Numbered from the stretch's first letter, positions 17,280-26,453 are shown. The stretch: 64,000 nucleotides of DNA from Alteromonadaceae bacterium Bs31 (GCA_900177435.1 FXAI01000015.1:49716-113715); one strand, 5' to 3'. Translations and numbers: made by a program. Notes: generated from the letters alone by a model not told the origin.

Positions 17280-18134
17280 TTAGTAATGAAAAGACAAACC
17301 CATACGAAAAGACTCGGTCTTCACATTATAAAATTTTATTAGCTCACCGTAGCCATTCCAGTATTGCGCATATATTGTCGGGCGAAATTTCTTAAACGGT
17401 AAACGGTAGTGAGCACCAAGGCGAACAAAGCCCGTGTCAAAGCTGGTACCGTTCTCACCCGACTCCAGCGTCGCCATTAAATCCAACTGATGCCTGTTAC
17501 TATTAAATACATTTAACAACACAATATTGGTGTCCCACGGCCCATGGTATTCGTTAATATCCTCATTTTTACTGCTCTTTTTTAGGTCACTGTAAAATGT
17601 GGTAGTCCATAAAATACTGCGATCCTTCCAGCCAAACTGTTTGTTAAAGCGCAATTGCCAGCGATCCCAGGCGCGGGAGGTAGGGCCAGCGCTACCGTTT
17701 GAACGATGGAACCAGCCAGCATCTATGGAGGCAAGCCAACTGACGTCATCCATAATAAAACGGTAAAAAGCTTCAGGCATAAAGTTGTTGTCTTCGGCGG
17801 GCATCTCCTCATGGTAGATATCCCACAGAATAAGGTTGGTATAGGCCAGGTAAAGCTCTTCAAATACGCGGTACTTAAAGCTGTATTGCAACAACAGGTC
17901 TTCGTCGTTCAAGATGGCATAGTTAAGTTTAAACAGGGAGAAGTTCTGGTCGCTACGCGATGTAACCAGCGACTCTTTAAGTTGTGCTTCTCTGCTCTGA
18001 TCTACTGCCGTTTCTTGCTGAGCAGGCACACTTTGCTGCGCCTGTGCATCTACCTCCTGAGCCTCGTCTTCCTGCGCAGCCAAAGGCAAGCTAATCCACG
18101 CAATAAAACCCAAAACCAGACCTTGCAGCCTCAT
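17280..18134 (-). CDS. pldA: Outer-membrane phospholipase A (OMPLA/PldA-like)
   Basis: The start is the internal ATG at 18134 with AGGGGAG upstream; the longer frame lacks a ribosome site. The 284-residue protein has a signal peptide ending PLAA, then a Gln/Ala-rich spacer and a 12-strand-type barrel. The active-site block reads HRSNGSAGPTSRAWDRW, aligning with the E. coli HDSNG...SRSWNR block: His143 and Ser145 match the catalytic His142 and Ser144, but the third catalytic residue, Asn156 in E. coli, is Asp157 here. YGELIKFYN matches the calcium-site region. Function expected: calcium-dependent hydrolysis of misplaced phospholipids in the outer leaflet. Confidence 0.88.
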   Translation of the reverse strand: MRLQGLVLGFIAWISLPLAAQEDEAQEVDAQAQQSVPAQQETAVDQSREAQLKESLVTSRSDQNFSLFKLNYAILNDEDLLLQYSFKYRVFEELYLAYTNLILWDIYHEEMPAEDNNFMPEAFYRFIMDDVSWLASIDAGWFHRSNGSAGPTSRAWDRWQLRFNKQFGWKDRSILWTTTFYSDLKKSSKNEDINEYHGPWDTNIVLLNVFNSNRHQLDLMATLESGENGTSFDTGFVRLGAHYRLPFKKFRPTIYAQYWNGYGELIKFYNVKTESFRMGLSFHY

Positions 18135-18300
18135 ATCACTCCCCTTCTTTCTATATGGAATGGCAGCGGACCACAAAAGGATTTTCGCGCCAACAATGGA
18201 AATTACCCAGCACTGTCTACGCGCTTGGTATATGCTTATTTTACCGCTTTTAACTCAGACTCACTTCGCTTTTTACTATTCATTCAGTTGATTACAAACC

Positions 18301-18666
18301 ATGCACTCAATACTGATTATTGAAGACAACCCGGATAACCAACAATTAGCCACATGGATACTGGAGGATGAGGGCTATCAGGTGAGCTGTGTAGAGTCGG
18401 CCGAAGAGGGCCTTGAGCTGCTGGAGAGCAATACCTACCATTTGGTTTTAATGGATATTTCGCTACCAGGCATGGACGGTAAGCAGGCCACGCAAAAAAT
18501 CCGCAATACTCCCCATTTAAAACATTTACCTGTGCTGGCACTTACGGCCCATGCCGTGCAAGGCGAACGAGAATCCATTGTTGCCAGCGGAGTAGATGGT
18601 TTGCTCACCAAGCCAGTGGATGAGGAAGAGCTGATCAAACATATAGACTCGCTACTCAACAACTGA
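18301..18666 (+). CDS. Single-domain response regulator (CheY/DivK-like)
   Basis: The 121 residues are a complete receiver domain and nothing else: acidic pair in IIEDNPDN, phospho-acceptor Asp52 in LVLMDISLPGMDG, switch Thr in LALTAHA and Lys in LLTKPVDEEEL. The sequence style (DNPDNQQLATWILEDEGYQV) matches stand-alone receivers that relay between hybrid kinases. Its last 15 bases overlap the end of the converging phosphopantetheinyl transferase gene. No kinase is adjacent; the diguanylate cyclase nearby is a possible functional partner, but this is only proximity. Confidence 0.93.
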   Translation: MHSILIIEDNPDNQQLATWILEDEGYQVSCVESAEEGLELLESNTYHLVLMDISLPGMDGKQATQKIRNTPHLKHLPVLALTAHAVQGERESIVASGVDGLLTKPVDEEELIKHIDSLLNN

Positions 18667-19398
18667 CTCCAGGTCGGGTTCAAGTTCCACTTTTTTTAAT
18701 CCCCCTTGCTGCCAGATGTGCAACTCCGGCTTCGGCAGCTGACGATGAGAGGCCACACTAAGTACCTCCGTGCCCTGCGCTAAACCTTTATTATAGCTGC
18801 GCCAAAAACAGCGTTCTCCCGCAAGCACACGCAGCTCAGCAGGCTGCGTGTGGCTGTTCAAATCTATCGCTAGGGTTTTAATAACCCGGTGAATACCGCT
18901 ATCAAACAACTTCACCTGGCTTTCCATTAGGGTCCACAAAAGCATGAACAACCTGGCTTTTTCCTGAGAGCTGCTTGCCGCCTCTACCAGCGCCGCGCTT
19001 AGAGGATGTAGAAAATTCTCCGGCTGCAGCCAGGGTGGCTCCAGCTTTCCACTGCGTCGCTCCAGCTGCTCGAGATCTACACCAATGTTGCAATCACTAA
19101 TAGCGACCGCCACAGCAGTGCTGCAATGAGAAATACTGAAATGACAGGGCTCGCCCAACAAGAAGGGCTTGCCGTTGGCTGTATAGCTAAACGTCATACC
19201 GCCGGGTGAACAGCCCAGCCTCTTGGCAAGCGCATCCTTTGCCAGCTTGCGCCCCCAAAAAAAACGCTTTCCCACTTCCGGGCGCATGCGATCAAAGCGG
19301 CTGGCCTCCTGCTTATCGAAATAAACACGCTGCTGCTCGGTAGTAAAAGCGGGAAATAGGTCAATGGCACCGTAATACAGTGCTGTGCGGGCTGTCAT
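18652..19398 (-). CDS. 4'-phosphopantetheinyl transferase (Sfp type)
   Basis: A 248-residue protein with the Sfp-family motifs in order: RKLAKDALAKRL, CHFSISHCSTAV, the magnesium-site IGVDLEQLERR, and WTLMESQVKLFDSG. The last normally reads W-x-x-K-E-(A/S)-x-x-K; here the first Lys is Met while the Glu and second Lys remain, so activity is still plausible. It transfers phosphopantetheine from CoA to carrier-protein domains. No polyketide or peptide synthase is in the window. It lies immediately downstream (22 bases) of the diguanylate cyclase gene on the same strand. Confidence 0.88.
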   Translation of the reverse strand: MTARTALYYGAIDLFPAFTTEQQRVYFDKQEASRFDRMRPEVGKRFFWGRKLAKDALAKRLGCSPGGMTFSYTANGKPFLLGEPCHFSISHCSTAVAVAISDCNIGVDLEQLERRSGKLEPPWLQPENFLHPLSAALVEAASSSQEKARLFMLLWTLMESQVKLFDSGIHRVIKTLAIDLNSHTQPAELRVLAGERCFWRSYNKGLAQGTEVLSVASHRQLPKPELHIWQQGGLKKVELEPDLESVVE

Positions 19399-19420
19399 AA
19401 TGGACGAAAGTTCTTATGGC

Positions 19421-21190
19421 CTAGTCAGACGCTGCATTGTCGCTGAGCACACAACAATTGCGGCCCTGAGATTTTGCCTGATAAAGCGCTTTGTCGGCAC
19501 GTGAAAAAGTAGATTCTACCGAATCTTCACTCATAAAGTCTGCAATGCCAAAAGAGATAGTAATTTTTACCGGTTTGTCTTTAAAACGAAACGCGGCAGA
19601 AGCAATAGCCTGGCGAATTTTGTCCAGTACCTGCTTGGCTTGCTTTGGGTCGGTTTCCGGTAAGAGAATTACAAATTCTTCGCCGCCATAACGGGCCACG
19701 AAATCCACTTTTCTCAAGCGCGTTGAGACTACCCGCGCTATAAGTTTAAGTACCCGATCACCGGCTTGATGGCCATAGGTGTCATTTATTTTTTTGAAAA
19801 AATCGATATCACAAATGGCCAAAGAGAGTGGTCGGCCATAACGTTGAAAGCGCTGCAGCTCATGGTAGGCACGCTCATTGTAGGCCTCACGATTGGGCAG
19901 GCCGGTGAGGCTGTCATGGGTTGCTCGATAACGCTCTTCTTCCAGCAGCTCCTTGGTCTTACTGCTTTCGTGCTCAATAGTCTCCACTTTCTCCAGCAGC
20001 TTACGCAGCTCGGAAGTAAGGGACTGGGAATCATTGCTTTCTCGCGTTTGCTTAAAGTTGGAAAGCGCTCCCTGAATAACGGCGATATGCTCGTTAACTG
20101 AGCGCTTTAAAATATCAATGTCCCCGGAGCTGTTAAGCGAACTCTGAATCTTTTCCACCTCCTGATGAACCTTAGCGGACAGCTCATTGGCCGCCTCCTC
20201 AACCTCGTCTTCTCGCTGTAAAGCAACCCCGATGGTTTCGCCAATACTATGTAGCTCTTTGTTAACCTCTTTGAGATATTCGCTGAATTCGCGATCCACA
20301 TCCAGGTAGCGCTGCATCAGGATATCGCGAATATCCTCAAGGGTTACCGAAAGCGCATACCAGTCCATGCCGCGTTCAATGCGCGAACGAACCAAATCTA
20401 CACGGTGCCGGATAACATCGTTGGGCTCAATACTATCGACCAGCTCTCGTAAGGTAAGGGCAATACGACCAGCCACTTCCTCATAGCCTTCTTCATCCTG
20501 CAGGTTACGGCTGGCCAGTCGCTCCGCCTCTCGATAACTCTCCACACTTGGAGCCACGTTGTGCTCCGCCCTGGCAGGGCCGTCATCGGCAAGCTGAAGG
20601 TTGCTCTCTTCAATAGGAAGGTCCAGCTTTTGCTCCACAACAGGCTCACTAGCGCTGTTTAACGCTTGCAGTGTTCTGCCGCCTTTAAGCCGCTGAAAAA
20701 AAGAGGTGGGAGGGTTTAAAGCCGCATTTAAGGCCGATTGTTGCAAAAGCGTGAGCTCAGAGAGCACCCTCGGGTAACTGCGGTACTGGTTTAGGCTGCC
20801 TTGCAGGCTTTTACTGAACCTACGGATTTTTTCGCGCAGGTCTGAAGGTAACTTCAACTCCAAAAATTCGTGCAGCAGTACACGCATTTTATCTGCAGTG
20901 GCCTGATGCTCCCGCTGGCGATGGCGCTCAAATTCGGTAACCGCAAGCTGCACCTTCTCCATTTGCTCCACAACCTGTGGGCCCGCGGCACCGCGCATTC
21001 TGTCTTTTAACAACAACACCGCTGCATCCAGGTTCTTATCCAAACCCTGAGCTGCCCCACTTAGATGAATGAGCGTTCTACGCATTAAATCTAATTGATA
21101 GACAAACTGTTTCTGCTGGCGCTCCTGCTCGTCGAGAAGCTCCAGGTATTTGTCACGATAAGATTGGGAACCGCCGGCTGTTTCTACCAT
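19421..21190 (-). CDS. Cytosolic diguanylate cyclase with long coiled-coil N-terminus
   Basis: Residues 1-410 of this 589-residue protein are helical, Gln/Glu/Leu-rich and without a membrane segment, including a long coiled coil before the GGDEF domain (IEHESSKTKELLEEERYRATHDSLTGLPNREAYNERA). The GGDEF domain has RYGGEEF near residue 500, so the active site is intact. RKVD five residues earlier is the RxxD allosteric product-inhibition site. It should make cyclic di-GMP under feedback control. The gene pairs with the phosphopantetheinyl transferase downstream. Confidence 0.93.
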   Translation of the reverse strand: MVETAGGSQSYRDKYLELLDEQERQQKQFVYQLDLMRRTLIHLSGAAQGLDKNLDAAVLLLKDRMRGAAGPQVVEQMEKVQLAVTEFERHRQREHQATADKMRVLLHEFLELKLPSDLREKIRRFSKSLQGSLNQYRSYPRVLSELTLLQQSALNAALNPPTSFFQRLKGGRTLQALNSASEPVVEQKLDLPIEESNLQLADDGPARAEHNVAPSVESYREAERLASRNLQDEEGYEEVAGRIALTLRELVDSIEPNDVIRHRVDLVRSRIERGMDWYALSVTLEDIRDILMQRYLDVDREFSEYLKEVNKELHSIGETIGVALQREDEVEEAANELSAKVHQEVEKIQSSLNSSGDIDILKRSVNEHIAVIQGALSNFKQTRESNDSQSLTSELRKLLEKVETIEHESSKTKELLEEERYRATHDSLTGLPNREAYNERAYHELQRFQRYGRPLSLAICDIDFFKKINDTYGHQAGDRVLKLIARVVSTRLRKVDFVARYGGEEFVILLPETDPKQAKQVLDKIRQAIASAAFRFKDKPVKITISFGIADFMSEDSVESTFSRADKALYQAKSQGRNCCVLSDNAASD

Positions 21191-21403
21191 TGGGAAGACA
21201 TTTTATGTGTTAGCAGATGTGCATTTAGTATAGCCAGTGAGATAGAAAGCGCTACACTCGGCTAGGCGTTTTGTAACGTTACAATGCGACAAGCCAAGCA
21301 GAACGCCAAAATATCAAGCCTTGCTCACCCCCTCCACGCTAAACTGTCGCCTGCAACTTAGGCCACAATAATAACAATCGACCGATCATGAGGTACTGCA
21401 ATT

Positions 21404-23419
21404 ATGTCGAGAATTTTACTGCTACTTTGCCTTTCCCTTTTACTGCCAGCCTGCGAACAAGCAGACAAACCACAAGCAACGGCTACATCCTACCTGACAC
21501 TCAACTCGCCAGATACACATAACGTACTTTCGGTAGCCCTGGAAGAGGGTTTGCTCAGCTACAAGGTACAGCATAAAAAACAAGCTGTGCTCAACAAATC
21601 TGCGCTTGGCTTTGCATTTAAAGGCGAACATTCGAAGCTGGGTGAGCTGGCGCTGATCAAAACAGAAACAGCCTCCTTCGACCAGAACTGGCAGCAGGTT
21701 TGGGGTGAAAAGCAGAATGTTAGAGATCACTACAACAAACTTAGCCTGCACATGCAGGAGCGAGAAAAACCCCACCGAAAACTCATCGTGGAATTTAGGG
21801 CCTATGATGACGGCGTTGCTTTGCGCTACATCTACCCGCAGCAAGGCCAGAGTTCACTGGTAATCATGGATGAACTAACAGAATTTAACCTCGCCACTGA
21901 CGGCACCGCCTGGTGGATACCCGCCTACCAGGACAACCGCTACGAATACCTCACCACAGAGTCCCTCGTATCGACACTGGATAAAGTGCATACACCGCTC
22001 ACCATTAAAAGTGACAGCGGCCTTTATTTAAGCATTCACGAAGCCAATCTGGTGGATTTTGCCAGTATGGTGCTAGAGCGCGGCAAAGGCACAAGCCTAA
22101 AAGCCGATCTAGTACCCTGGGCAGATGGCGACCGCGTTAAAACCGACGGCAGTTTTAGCTCTCCCTGGCGCAGCATCCAAATCGCAGAAAAACCCGGCGA
22201 TCTAATTAGCTCACAACTCATTCTCAACTTAAACGAGCCCAATAAACTTGCAGACACCTCGTGGATTAAACCGCACAAATATCTCGGTATTTGGTGGGGC
22301 ATGCATATAGGCAAATACACCTTCTGGGAAAGCCCAACACAAGGTGCCACAAACGAAAACGCTTTTGCCTATATCGATTACTGTGTAAAGCTCGGTATAA
22401 ATCATCTACTCATAGAGGGCTGGAATAAAGGCTGGACACCCGCCTGGTATGAAAATGCCATGCACATGTTCAGCTTTACTGAAGAAGCTGAAGGCTTTGA
22501 TTTACAGAAAGTGGCCGAATATGCAGAAGCACAGGGCGTAAATCTCATTGGCTACCACGAAACAGGATCAAATATTACCAACTACCTAAAGCAAATCGAC
22601 GACGGCATGGCAATGTACCAAGCGCTGGGAATACACGATATAAAAATAGGCCAGGTAGGCTCCCGCTTGAACATGAAGGAATGGCATCACAGCCAGTTTG
22701 GCGTTCGCTATTACCGCGATGTACTGAAAAAGGCGGCACAATACAAACTTGCCGTTAATTTTCACGAACCAATTAAAGACACCGGCGAACGCCGAACCTA
22801 CCCCAATATGATGACCCGCGAAGGCGCCCGCGGACAGGAATACAATGCCTGGAGTGAAGGCAACCCGCCATCACACACCGCCACCATCCCCTTTACACGC
22901 ATGCTTGCCGGCCCAATGGACTTTACCCCCGGCATACTCGATGTTGGCATATCCCAGGGCCACGAAGGCCGGGACGTTCACACCACCGCCGCCAAGCAGT
23001 TGGCCTTGTATGTAGTACTCTACTCTCCGGTTCAAATGCTCGCCGACCTGCCGGAAAACTACTACGGTAACCCCGCCTTCCAGTTTTTACAGGATGTACC
23101 CGTAGACTGGCAGGACACCCTCGTGCTTAACGCCGAAATCGGTCACTACATCACCACCGTTCGCAAAGACAGAAACAGCGAGGACTGGTACCTTGGCAGT
23201 ATCACCAACGAGCAGGCAAGAGAGTTCACCATTAATCTGGATTTTCTTCCTGAGGGGAAAAAATACCAGGCGCAAATCTATGCGGATGCACCCGGAATAA
23301 GCTGGACTGAAAATGCTGAGGGTGTAGCCATTAGCGAGCAAGAGGTTTATTCGAGAGATTCACTGGCACTCAAGCTAGCGCCCGGTGGCGGGACAGCAAT
23401 CCGCTTTAAAGCGCTGTAA
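21404..23419 (+). CDS. Glycoside hydrolase family 97 lipoprotein
   Basis: A 671-residue protein with a lipoprotein signal ending LLPAC. The N-terminal GH97 beta-sandwich (from LTLNSPDTHNVLSVALEEG) is followed by the TIM barrel with KYLGIWWGMHIGKYTFWES and NHLLIEGWNKGW. GYHETGSNI is the HET motif of inverting members. VNFHEPIKDTGERRTYPNMM and TREGARGQEYNAW carry the Glu pair. A C-terminal beta domain closes it. The Glu-based sites and absence of the Asp of retaining members suggest an inverting, SusB-like alpha-glucosidase type; substrate is unproven. It is monocistronic with its own terminator, and lipid anchoring suggests a cell-surface or periplasmic location. Confidence 0.9.
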   Translation: MSRILLLLCLSLLLPACEQADKPQATATSYLTLNSPDTHNVLSVALEEGLLSYKVQHKKQAVLNKSALGFAFKGEHSKLGELALIKTETASFDQNWQQVWGEKQNVRDHYNKLSLHMQEREKPHRKLIVEFRAYDDGVALRYIYPQQGQSSLVIMDELTEFNLATDGTAWWIPAYQDNRYEYLTTESLVSTLDKVHTPLTIKSDSGLYLSIHEANLVDFASMVLERGKGTSLKADLVPWADGDRVKTDGSFSSPWRSIQIAEKPGDLISSQLILNLNEPNKLADTSWIKPHKYLGIWWGMHIGKYTFWESPTQGATNENAFAYIDYCVKLGINHLLIEGWNKGWTPAWYENAMHMFSFTEEAEGFDLQKVAEYAEAQGVNLIGYHETGSNITNYLKQIDDGMAMYQALGIHDIKIGQVGSRLNMKEWHHSQFGVRYYRDVLKKAAQYKLAVNFHEPIKDTGERRTYPNMMTREGARGQEYNAWSEGNPPSHTATIPFTRMLAGPMDFTPGILDVGISQGHEGRDVHTTAAKQLALYVVLYSPVQMLADLPENYYGNPAFQFLQDVPVDWQDTLVLNAEIGHYITTVRKDRNSEDWYLGSITNEQAREFTINLDFLPEGKKYQAQIYADAPGISWTENAEGVAISEQEVYSRDSLALKLAPGGGTAIRFKAL

Positions 23420-23441
23420 GCTAAACAGCGCCTCACAGATG

Positions 23442-23470
23442 AAAGCGCGGGAAAACGACTCGCGCTTTTT
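23442..23470 (+). terminator. Rho-independent terminator of the GH97 gene
   Basis: Stem AAAGCGCG/CGCGCTTT with an 11-base loop, followed by a T-run, 22 bases after the stop codon. Confidence 0.85.
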
Positions 23471-23514
23471 TTTGGTAGCTTCCCAGGCAATAAAGCCTTT
23501 TTCACCTTCTCAAG

Positions 23515-23845
23515 GTCTGGATACCAGGCCTGGGCCTTGAACTCTGTCATGCAGCAATGGAGCGTGGATTAATGCTTCTGCGGTTCCTGGCACAACCGCA
23601 TCCAGCACGAGCATTGTAATTCTCGGGTCGATGCGCTGGTAGTAATAGCCTTGTGAGTTTTTGTGACGGGCTCACTAAGCCTGAAGTAGGCTTGCGCCAG
23701 CTTCTGCCCTTTTATTTCCTCAGGTTTCTCCATTAAAGTTTTTTTGTCACTACTCAGCCGCACACCGGACTGCATACTCAGAGTATGATGGAGTGTAATC
23801 TTTTCTATTCCCGGCGCTAAACGTTGTTTGTCCTCCTGTTTTAAA
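23515..23845 (-). pseudogene. Fragment of a beta-lactamase-family serine hydrolase gene, frameshifted
   Basis: Read on the minus strand, one frame contains APGIEKITLHHTLSMQSGVRL and then LMEKPEEIKGQKLAQAYF, a pattern of beta-lactamase-family (class C-like) hydrolases after the SxxK site. Near 23650 the frame breaks, and a different frame continues with YYYQRIDPRITMLVLDAVVP and GTAEALIHAPLL, the natural continuation in these enzymes. The catalytic SxxK part is missing because the fragment is joined to esterase remains on its upstream side. The 136-codon open frame across it (23569-23979) is therefore a chance composite. Confidence 0.65.
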
Positions 23846-24149
23846 AAATTGAGCACTGAAGAGTATATACGCGCCCAACATCCCGCCAAGTGAAACACCA
23901 ACATAGGTTCTTTGGTGTATATCCGTGCTGTAGGTACTCTCGATATAAATGTATACCAGGCGTCTGGCACATAGACCACAGGGTACTGCTTCGCTTTCGA
24001 TTAATTCTCGGGTAGCTTTATATACAGTTCATATTCTCATCTCTAAGAATCTTGGTCTCCGTATTCTGCATCTTATATTGCTCAGCTGTGGCAATAGGGC
24101 CTGCTAGCAAGGTACAGGTAATTAGCATCCTCCTTAAATTCATAAACAT
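23846..24149 (-). pseudogene. Remains of a secreted alpha/beta-hydrolase (esterase) gene
   Basis: The minus strand starts with a good ribosome site (AAGGAAAA) and a signal peptide (MNLRRMLITCTLLAGPIATA). After a frame break near 24030, another frame reads YELYIKLPEN, a stop codon, then SKAKQYPVVYVPDAWYTF, the strand layout of siderophore-esterase-type hydrolases. A third frame gives RTYVGVSLGGMLGAYILFSA, a GxSxG nucleophile elbow. At least two frameshifts and one internal stop show it is dead. It ends abruptly at the beta-lactamase-family fragment, which implies a deletion that fused two neighbouring genes. Confidence 0.65.
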
Positions 24150-24230
24150 CCGCTTTTCCTTAAGCTTGTAGAATTATCTTCATGAAAACAATCGGCTCAC
24201 CAACCCCACAAAGGCGCACAGCAATTAGTG

Positions 24231-24623
24231 CTATACATTTTCCTGGTACTGAATCACATCACCAGCAATAGTTTCCCAGCTAGCTTTAGAGCCAACGTAG
24301 ATATGCCTGCCAAGCTCAACATTTGGGTTACCATTAAGGCAACCCAAGGTAAGGCCATGCACGTCGCCATTAAAAACGCCCACCAGCGTTGAACCACATT
24401 TACTACAAAATTGAAGGCCAAAACCATGCTCGCCAACATAAGAAGTAAGCAAACTCTCACCCGTAATCCATCTAAAACTATTGCTGTCTACCAAAGCATA
24501 CGCAGACGCTTGAGAACTAAATGCTTTACGACACCGAGAACAATGACAAGAACGCGCATCGTGTAATTCGCCACTATAGCTGTATTGTATTTTTCCACAG
24601 AAACACTCACCTGTTATAGACAC
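24231..24623 (-). CDS. GFA/CENP-V family zinc protein
   Basis: A GTG start with AGGAG eight bases upstream gives 130 residues. Zinc ligands are arranged as in the GFA family: C-F-C in GECFCGKIQYSYSG, CHCSRCRKAF, and CSKCGSTL. Family members include glutathione-dependent formaldehyde-activating enzyme homologues, most of which have no proven substrate. It lies in an AT-richer patch with several minus-strand genes and is not obviously linked to a formaldehyde pathway here. Confidence 0.88.
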   Translation of the reverse strand: MSITGECFCGKIQYSYSGELHDARSCHCSRCRKAFSSQASAYALVDSNSFRWITGESLLTSYVGEHGFGLQFCSKCGSTLVGVFNGDVHGLTLGCLNGNPNVELGRHIYVGSKASWETIAGDVIQYQENV

Positions 24624-24691
24624 CGAATTCTCCTGGCTTCGTAAGGCCCGTAACAGCTTTACGCATTGTTCTAATGGCCTTGTTGTAGTTC

Positions 24692-25312
24692 TTATCGAAT
24701 ATACTCATAGACACAGGCTTGACCACCCTTGGTTGCCATATTGTGTAGTGGCGAGTCAAAATCTGCGCGATGATTAAAACCTAAGCGCTCATAGAATGCG
24801 CTTGCTCCCAGCTTGTTGGTTTCCACTTGAATTTTAGAACAAGCAGAATTTTCACAGTATTCTTTAAAACCCATCCAGAGCCTTGTTCCAACACCCTGCC
24901 CCTGGTAGTTAGGCGATACCACAAACAGTACTACTTCATTATCTTTCTTTGAAACAACTTTAGATCGGTTAATTTGATGCGCCTTGATGGTGTCAATAAA
25001 GTTATTTTTTTCCGCCTTGTCCATTTTCTTGAAGCTTAAGTCTATAGTAGCCTTTATACCCAAGCTTATAGCGGCAAGAATGTCTTTTTTAACACTGCTG
25101 TTGTATCCGAAGATAAAACCAACAACAGCCCCCTGATGGACTGCAACGGTTTTGTAATTGCTGGAGACCAGCGCCCCTTTGGTATATAAATACTTTGCAG
25201 TTATTCTCAAGTTTTTAGATTCAATAAGGTCGTCAAAACGCCAAGCGTCGCTCACCAACGCTTCGCACGAAGCGTAGTCTTCTTTTATATATTTCCGATA
25301 AGCTACATTCAT
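24692..25312 (-). CDS. GNAT-family N-acetyltransferase
   Basis: The 206-residue protein has the GNAT core late in the chain: the acetyl-CoA loop VVSPNYQGQGVGTRLWMGF fits R/Q-x-x-G-x-G/A, followed by VETNKLGASAFYERLGF. The first 110 residues are longer than in minimal GNATs and contain Lys-rich helices. The acetyl acceptor is unknown. It has no clear ribosome site. It is probably transcribed with the GFA gene downstream. Confidence 0.85.
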   Translation of the reverse strand: MNVAYRKYIKEDYASCEALVSDAWRFDDLIESKNLRITAKYLYTKGALVSSNYKTVAVHQGAVVGFIFGYNSSVKKDILAAISLGIKATIDLSFKKMDKAEKNNFIDTIKAHQINRSKVVSKKDNEVVLFVVSPNYQGQGVGTRLWMGFKEYCENSACSKIQVETNKLGASAFYERLGFNHRADFDSPLHNMATKGGQACVYEYIR

Positions 25313-25342
25313 TAATCAATCCAAATATTTGTAATGCTAGCG

Positions 25343-25678
25343 TCATTGGCATGGCTTTTCTGTCTCCAGCCACACGCGTTTAATAGAGTGATATTTGCTA
25401 AGGCATCCATCTGCAATCGGCCTCGCCTTTCCATGCTGGGTGCGACACCTTTGATTAAGCGTGCTGGTAGGCGCAGGTATCTGTGCCATGCTAAGCCTGA
25501 CCTCGTCAATGGCCTTTCGCAAGTAACCCCCATAACTGCCGGCCCGGCCTGCGCCAGAAGGCGCGTCTGCAGGGAGCAATTCAACATCTTCACCCACAAA
25601 CACCATACTATCACTAGCTATGATCACATCAGGGTGAATCAAGGCTTGCGGCATGCCTTTCTCTTCGATGTGCTTCAT
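25343..25678 (-). CDS. Doubtful 111-residue open frame
   Basis: This frame begins MKHIEEKGMPQALIHPDVIIA and contains a plausible acidic and glycine-rich segment (VFVGEDVELLPADAPSGAG). It has no clear ribosome site and its C-terminal third looks random. No family was recognised. It may be a gene remnant; another frame overlapping it is equally open. Listed so that the 425-base interval between the acetyltransferase and the membrane protein is not left blank. Confidence 0.3.
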   Translation of the reverse strand: MKHIEEKGMPQALIHPDVIIASDSMVFVGEDVELLPADAPSGAGRAGSYGGYLRKAIDEVRLSMAQIPAPTSTLNQRCRTQHGKARPIADGCLSKYHSIKRVWLETEKPCQ

Positions 25679-25737
25679 TCAGCATTTTTGGTGAAGCGCG
25701 CGCGCAGTAGGTTTTTTAAGATGACAACATAGACTTG

Positions 25738-26082
25738 CTATGTGTCATCACCCACACTCAACTCCCTTGTGTTTTTTATCTTTTTTGCAGCTACTACTAT
25801 ACCAGCAACATCAACCAGCATAGACAGAAGAAGAATTCCACCAGCGTCATCCAAATACCCACCAGATGCCCAACTAAGCACGAACAGGCTACAAATAAGT
25901 AGTAAGGAAACAAGCACCAGCCCCACCTTAGGGGCGCCAATACAAACTAACAGGAATAGAGCACTTACTACGAGAAAGGGCACTTCGATAAATAATACAA
26001 ATAGAGGCGTAGGGTCGGAAGCGAACACGGTAGAAGATGCCGCAAATAAAATCGGAATCGCTAGTAGAATAGCTTTAGTCAT
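25738..26082 (-). CDS. Small hydrophobic membrane protein
   Basis: The start is ATG 26082 with AGGAG nine bases upstream; the frame extends eight codons further without a ribosome site. The 114-residue product has an N-terminal hydrophobic signal-like helix (LLAIPILFAASSTVFA), then three further hydrophobic stretches and a charged C-terminus (AKKIKNTRELSVGDD). It has about four transmembrane segments and no recognisable family. It lies in the AT-rich accessory patch. Confidence 0.65.
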   Translation of the reverse strand: MTKAILLAIPILFAASSTVFASDPTPLFVLFIEVPFLVVSALFLLVCIGAPKVGLVLVSLLLICSLFVLSWASGGYLDDAGGILLLSMLVDVAGIVVAAKKIKNTRELSVGDDT

Positions 26083-26453
26083 CTTGCTTGACTCCTGGAA
26101 ATACACAGCACTACTCGTCTAGGCTATGGCCCCAATGGGTTCTCGGTGTAGCGTGGCACAACCGACCTAAAAAAACGAAGCATGTGTCGTTAAGATGGCT
26201 AACTGGCTTAGTGTTTTTCGTTAAAGGTCCAGCTAAAAATGGGATTATTTTTTCATTTTTTTCATTTTTTTTCAGGATGTTACTCACACTCCAGCTATTA
26301 CCCTTGTGCCTAAATCAAAGAATATATCTATTCGCTCTATCATATACACAGTTTTTTATCGATACTCCTGAACTGGAACACCAAAACCGGCACTTAATTC
26401 AGCGACATTCACAGGCACCCCTACCATCCGAGTTGATTTGCCTTGTTGCCTAT
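26083..26453. other. Non-coding gap, 371 bases
   Basis: No convincing gene. It contains a pyrimidine microsatellite-like run at about 26248-26273 (T6CA, T7CA, T8CA units) and, near 26130-26190, an attC-loop-like segment on the minus strand (TGTGCCACGCTACACC). The 129-codon plus-strand frame across it has no ribosome site and no recognisable content. Confidence 0.4.

Noticed and set aside
23569..23979. A 136-codon minus-strand frame as a normal gene
   Set aside because: It is a composite of frameshifted remnants; parts of it match an esterase and a serine hydrolase only when other frames are used.
25312..25614. A 100-codon minus-strand frame overlapping the acetyltransferase start
   Set aside because: It competes with the 25343-25678 frame, has no ribosome site and shows no family features.
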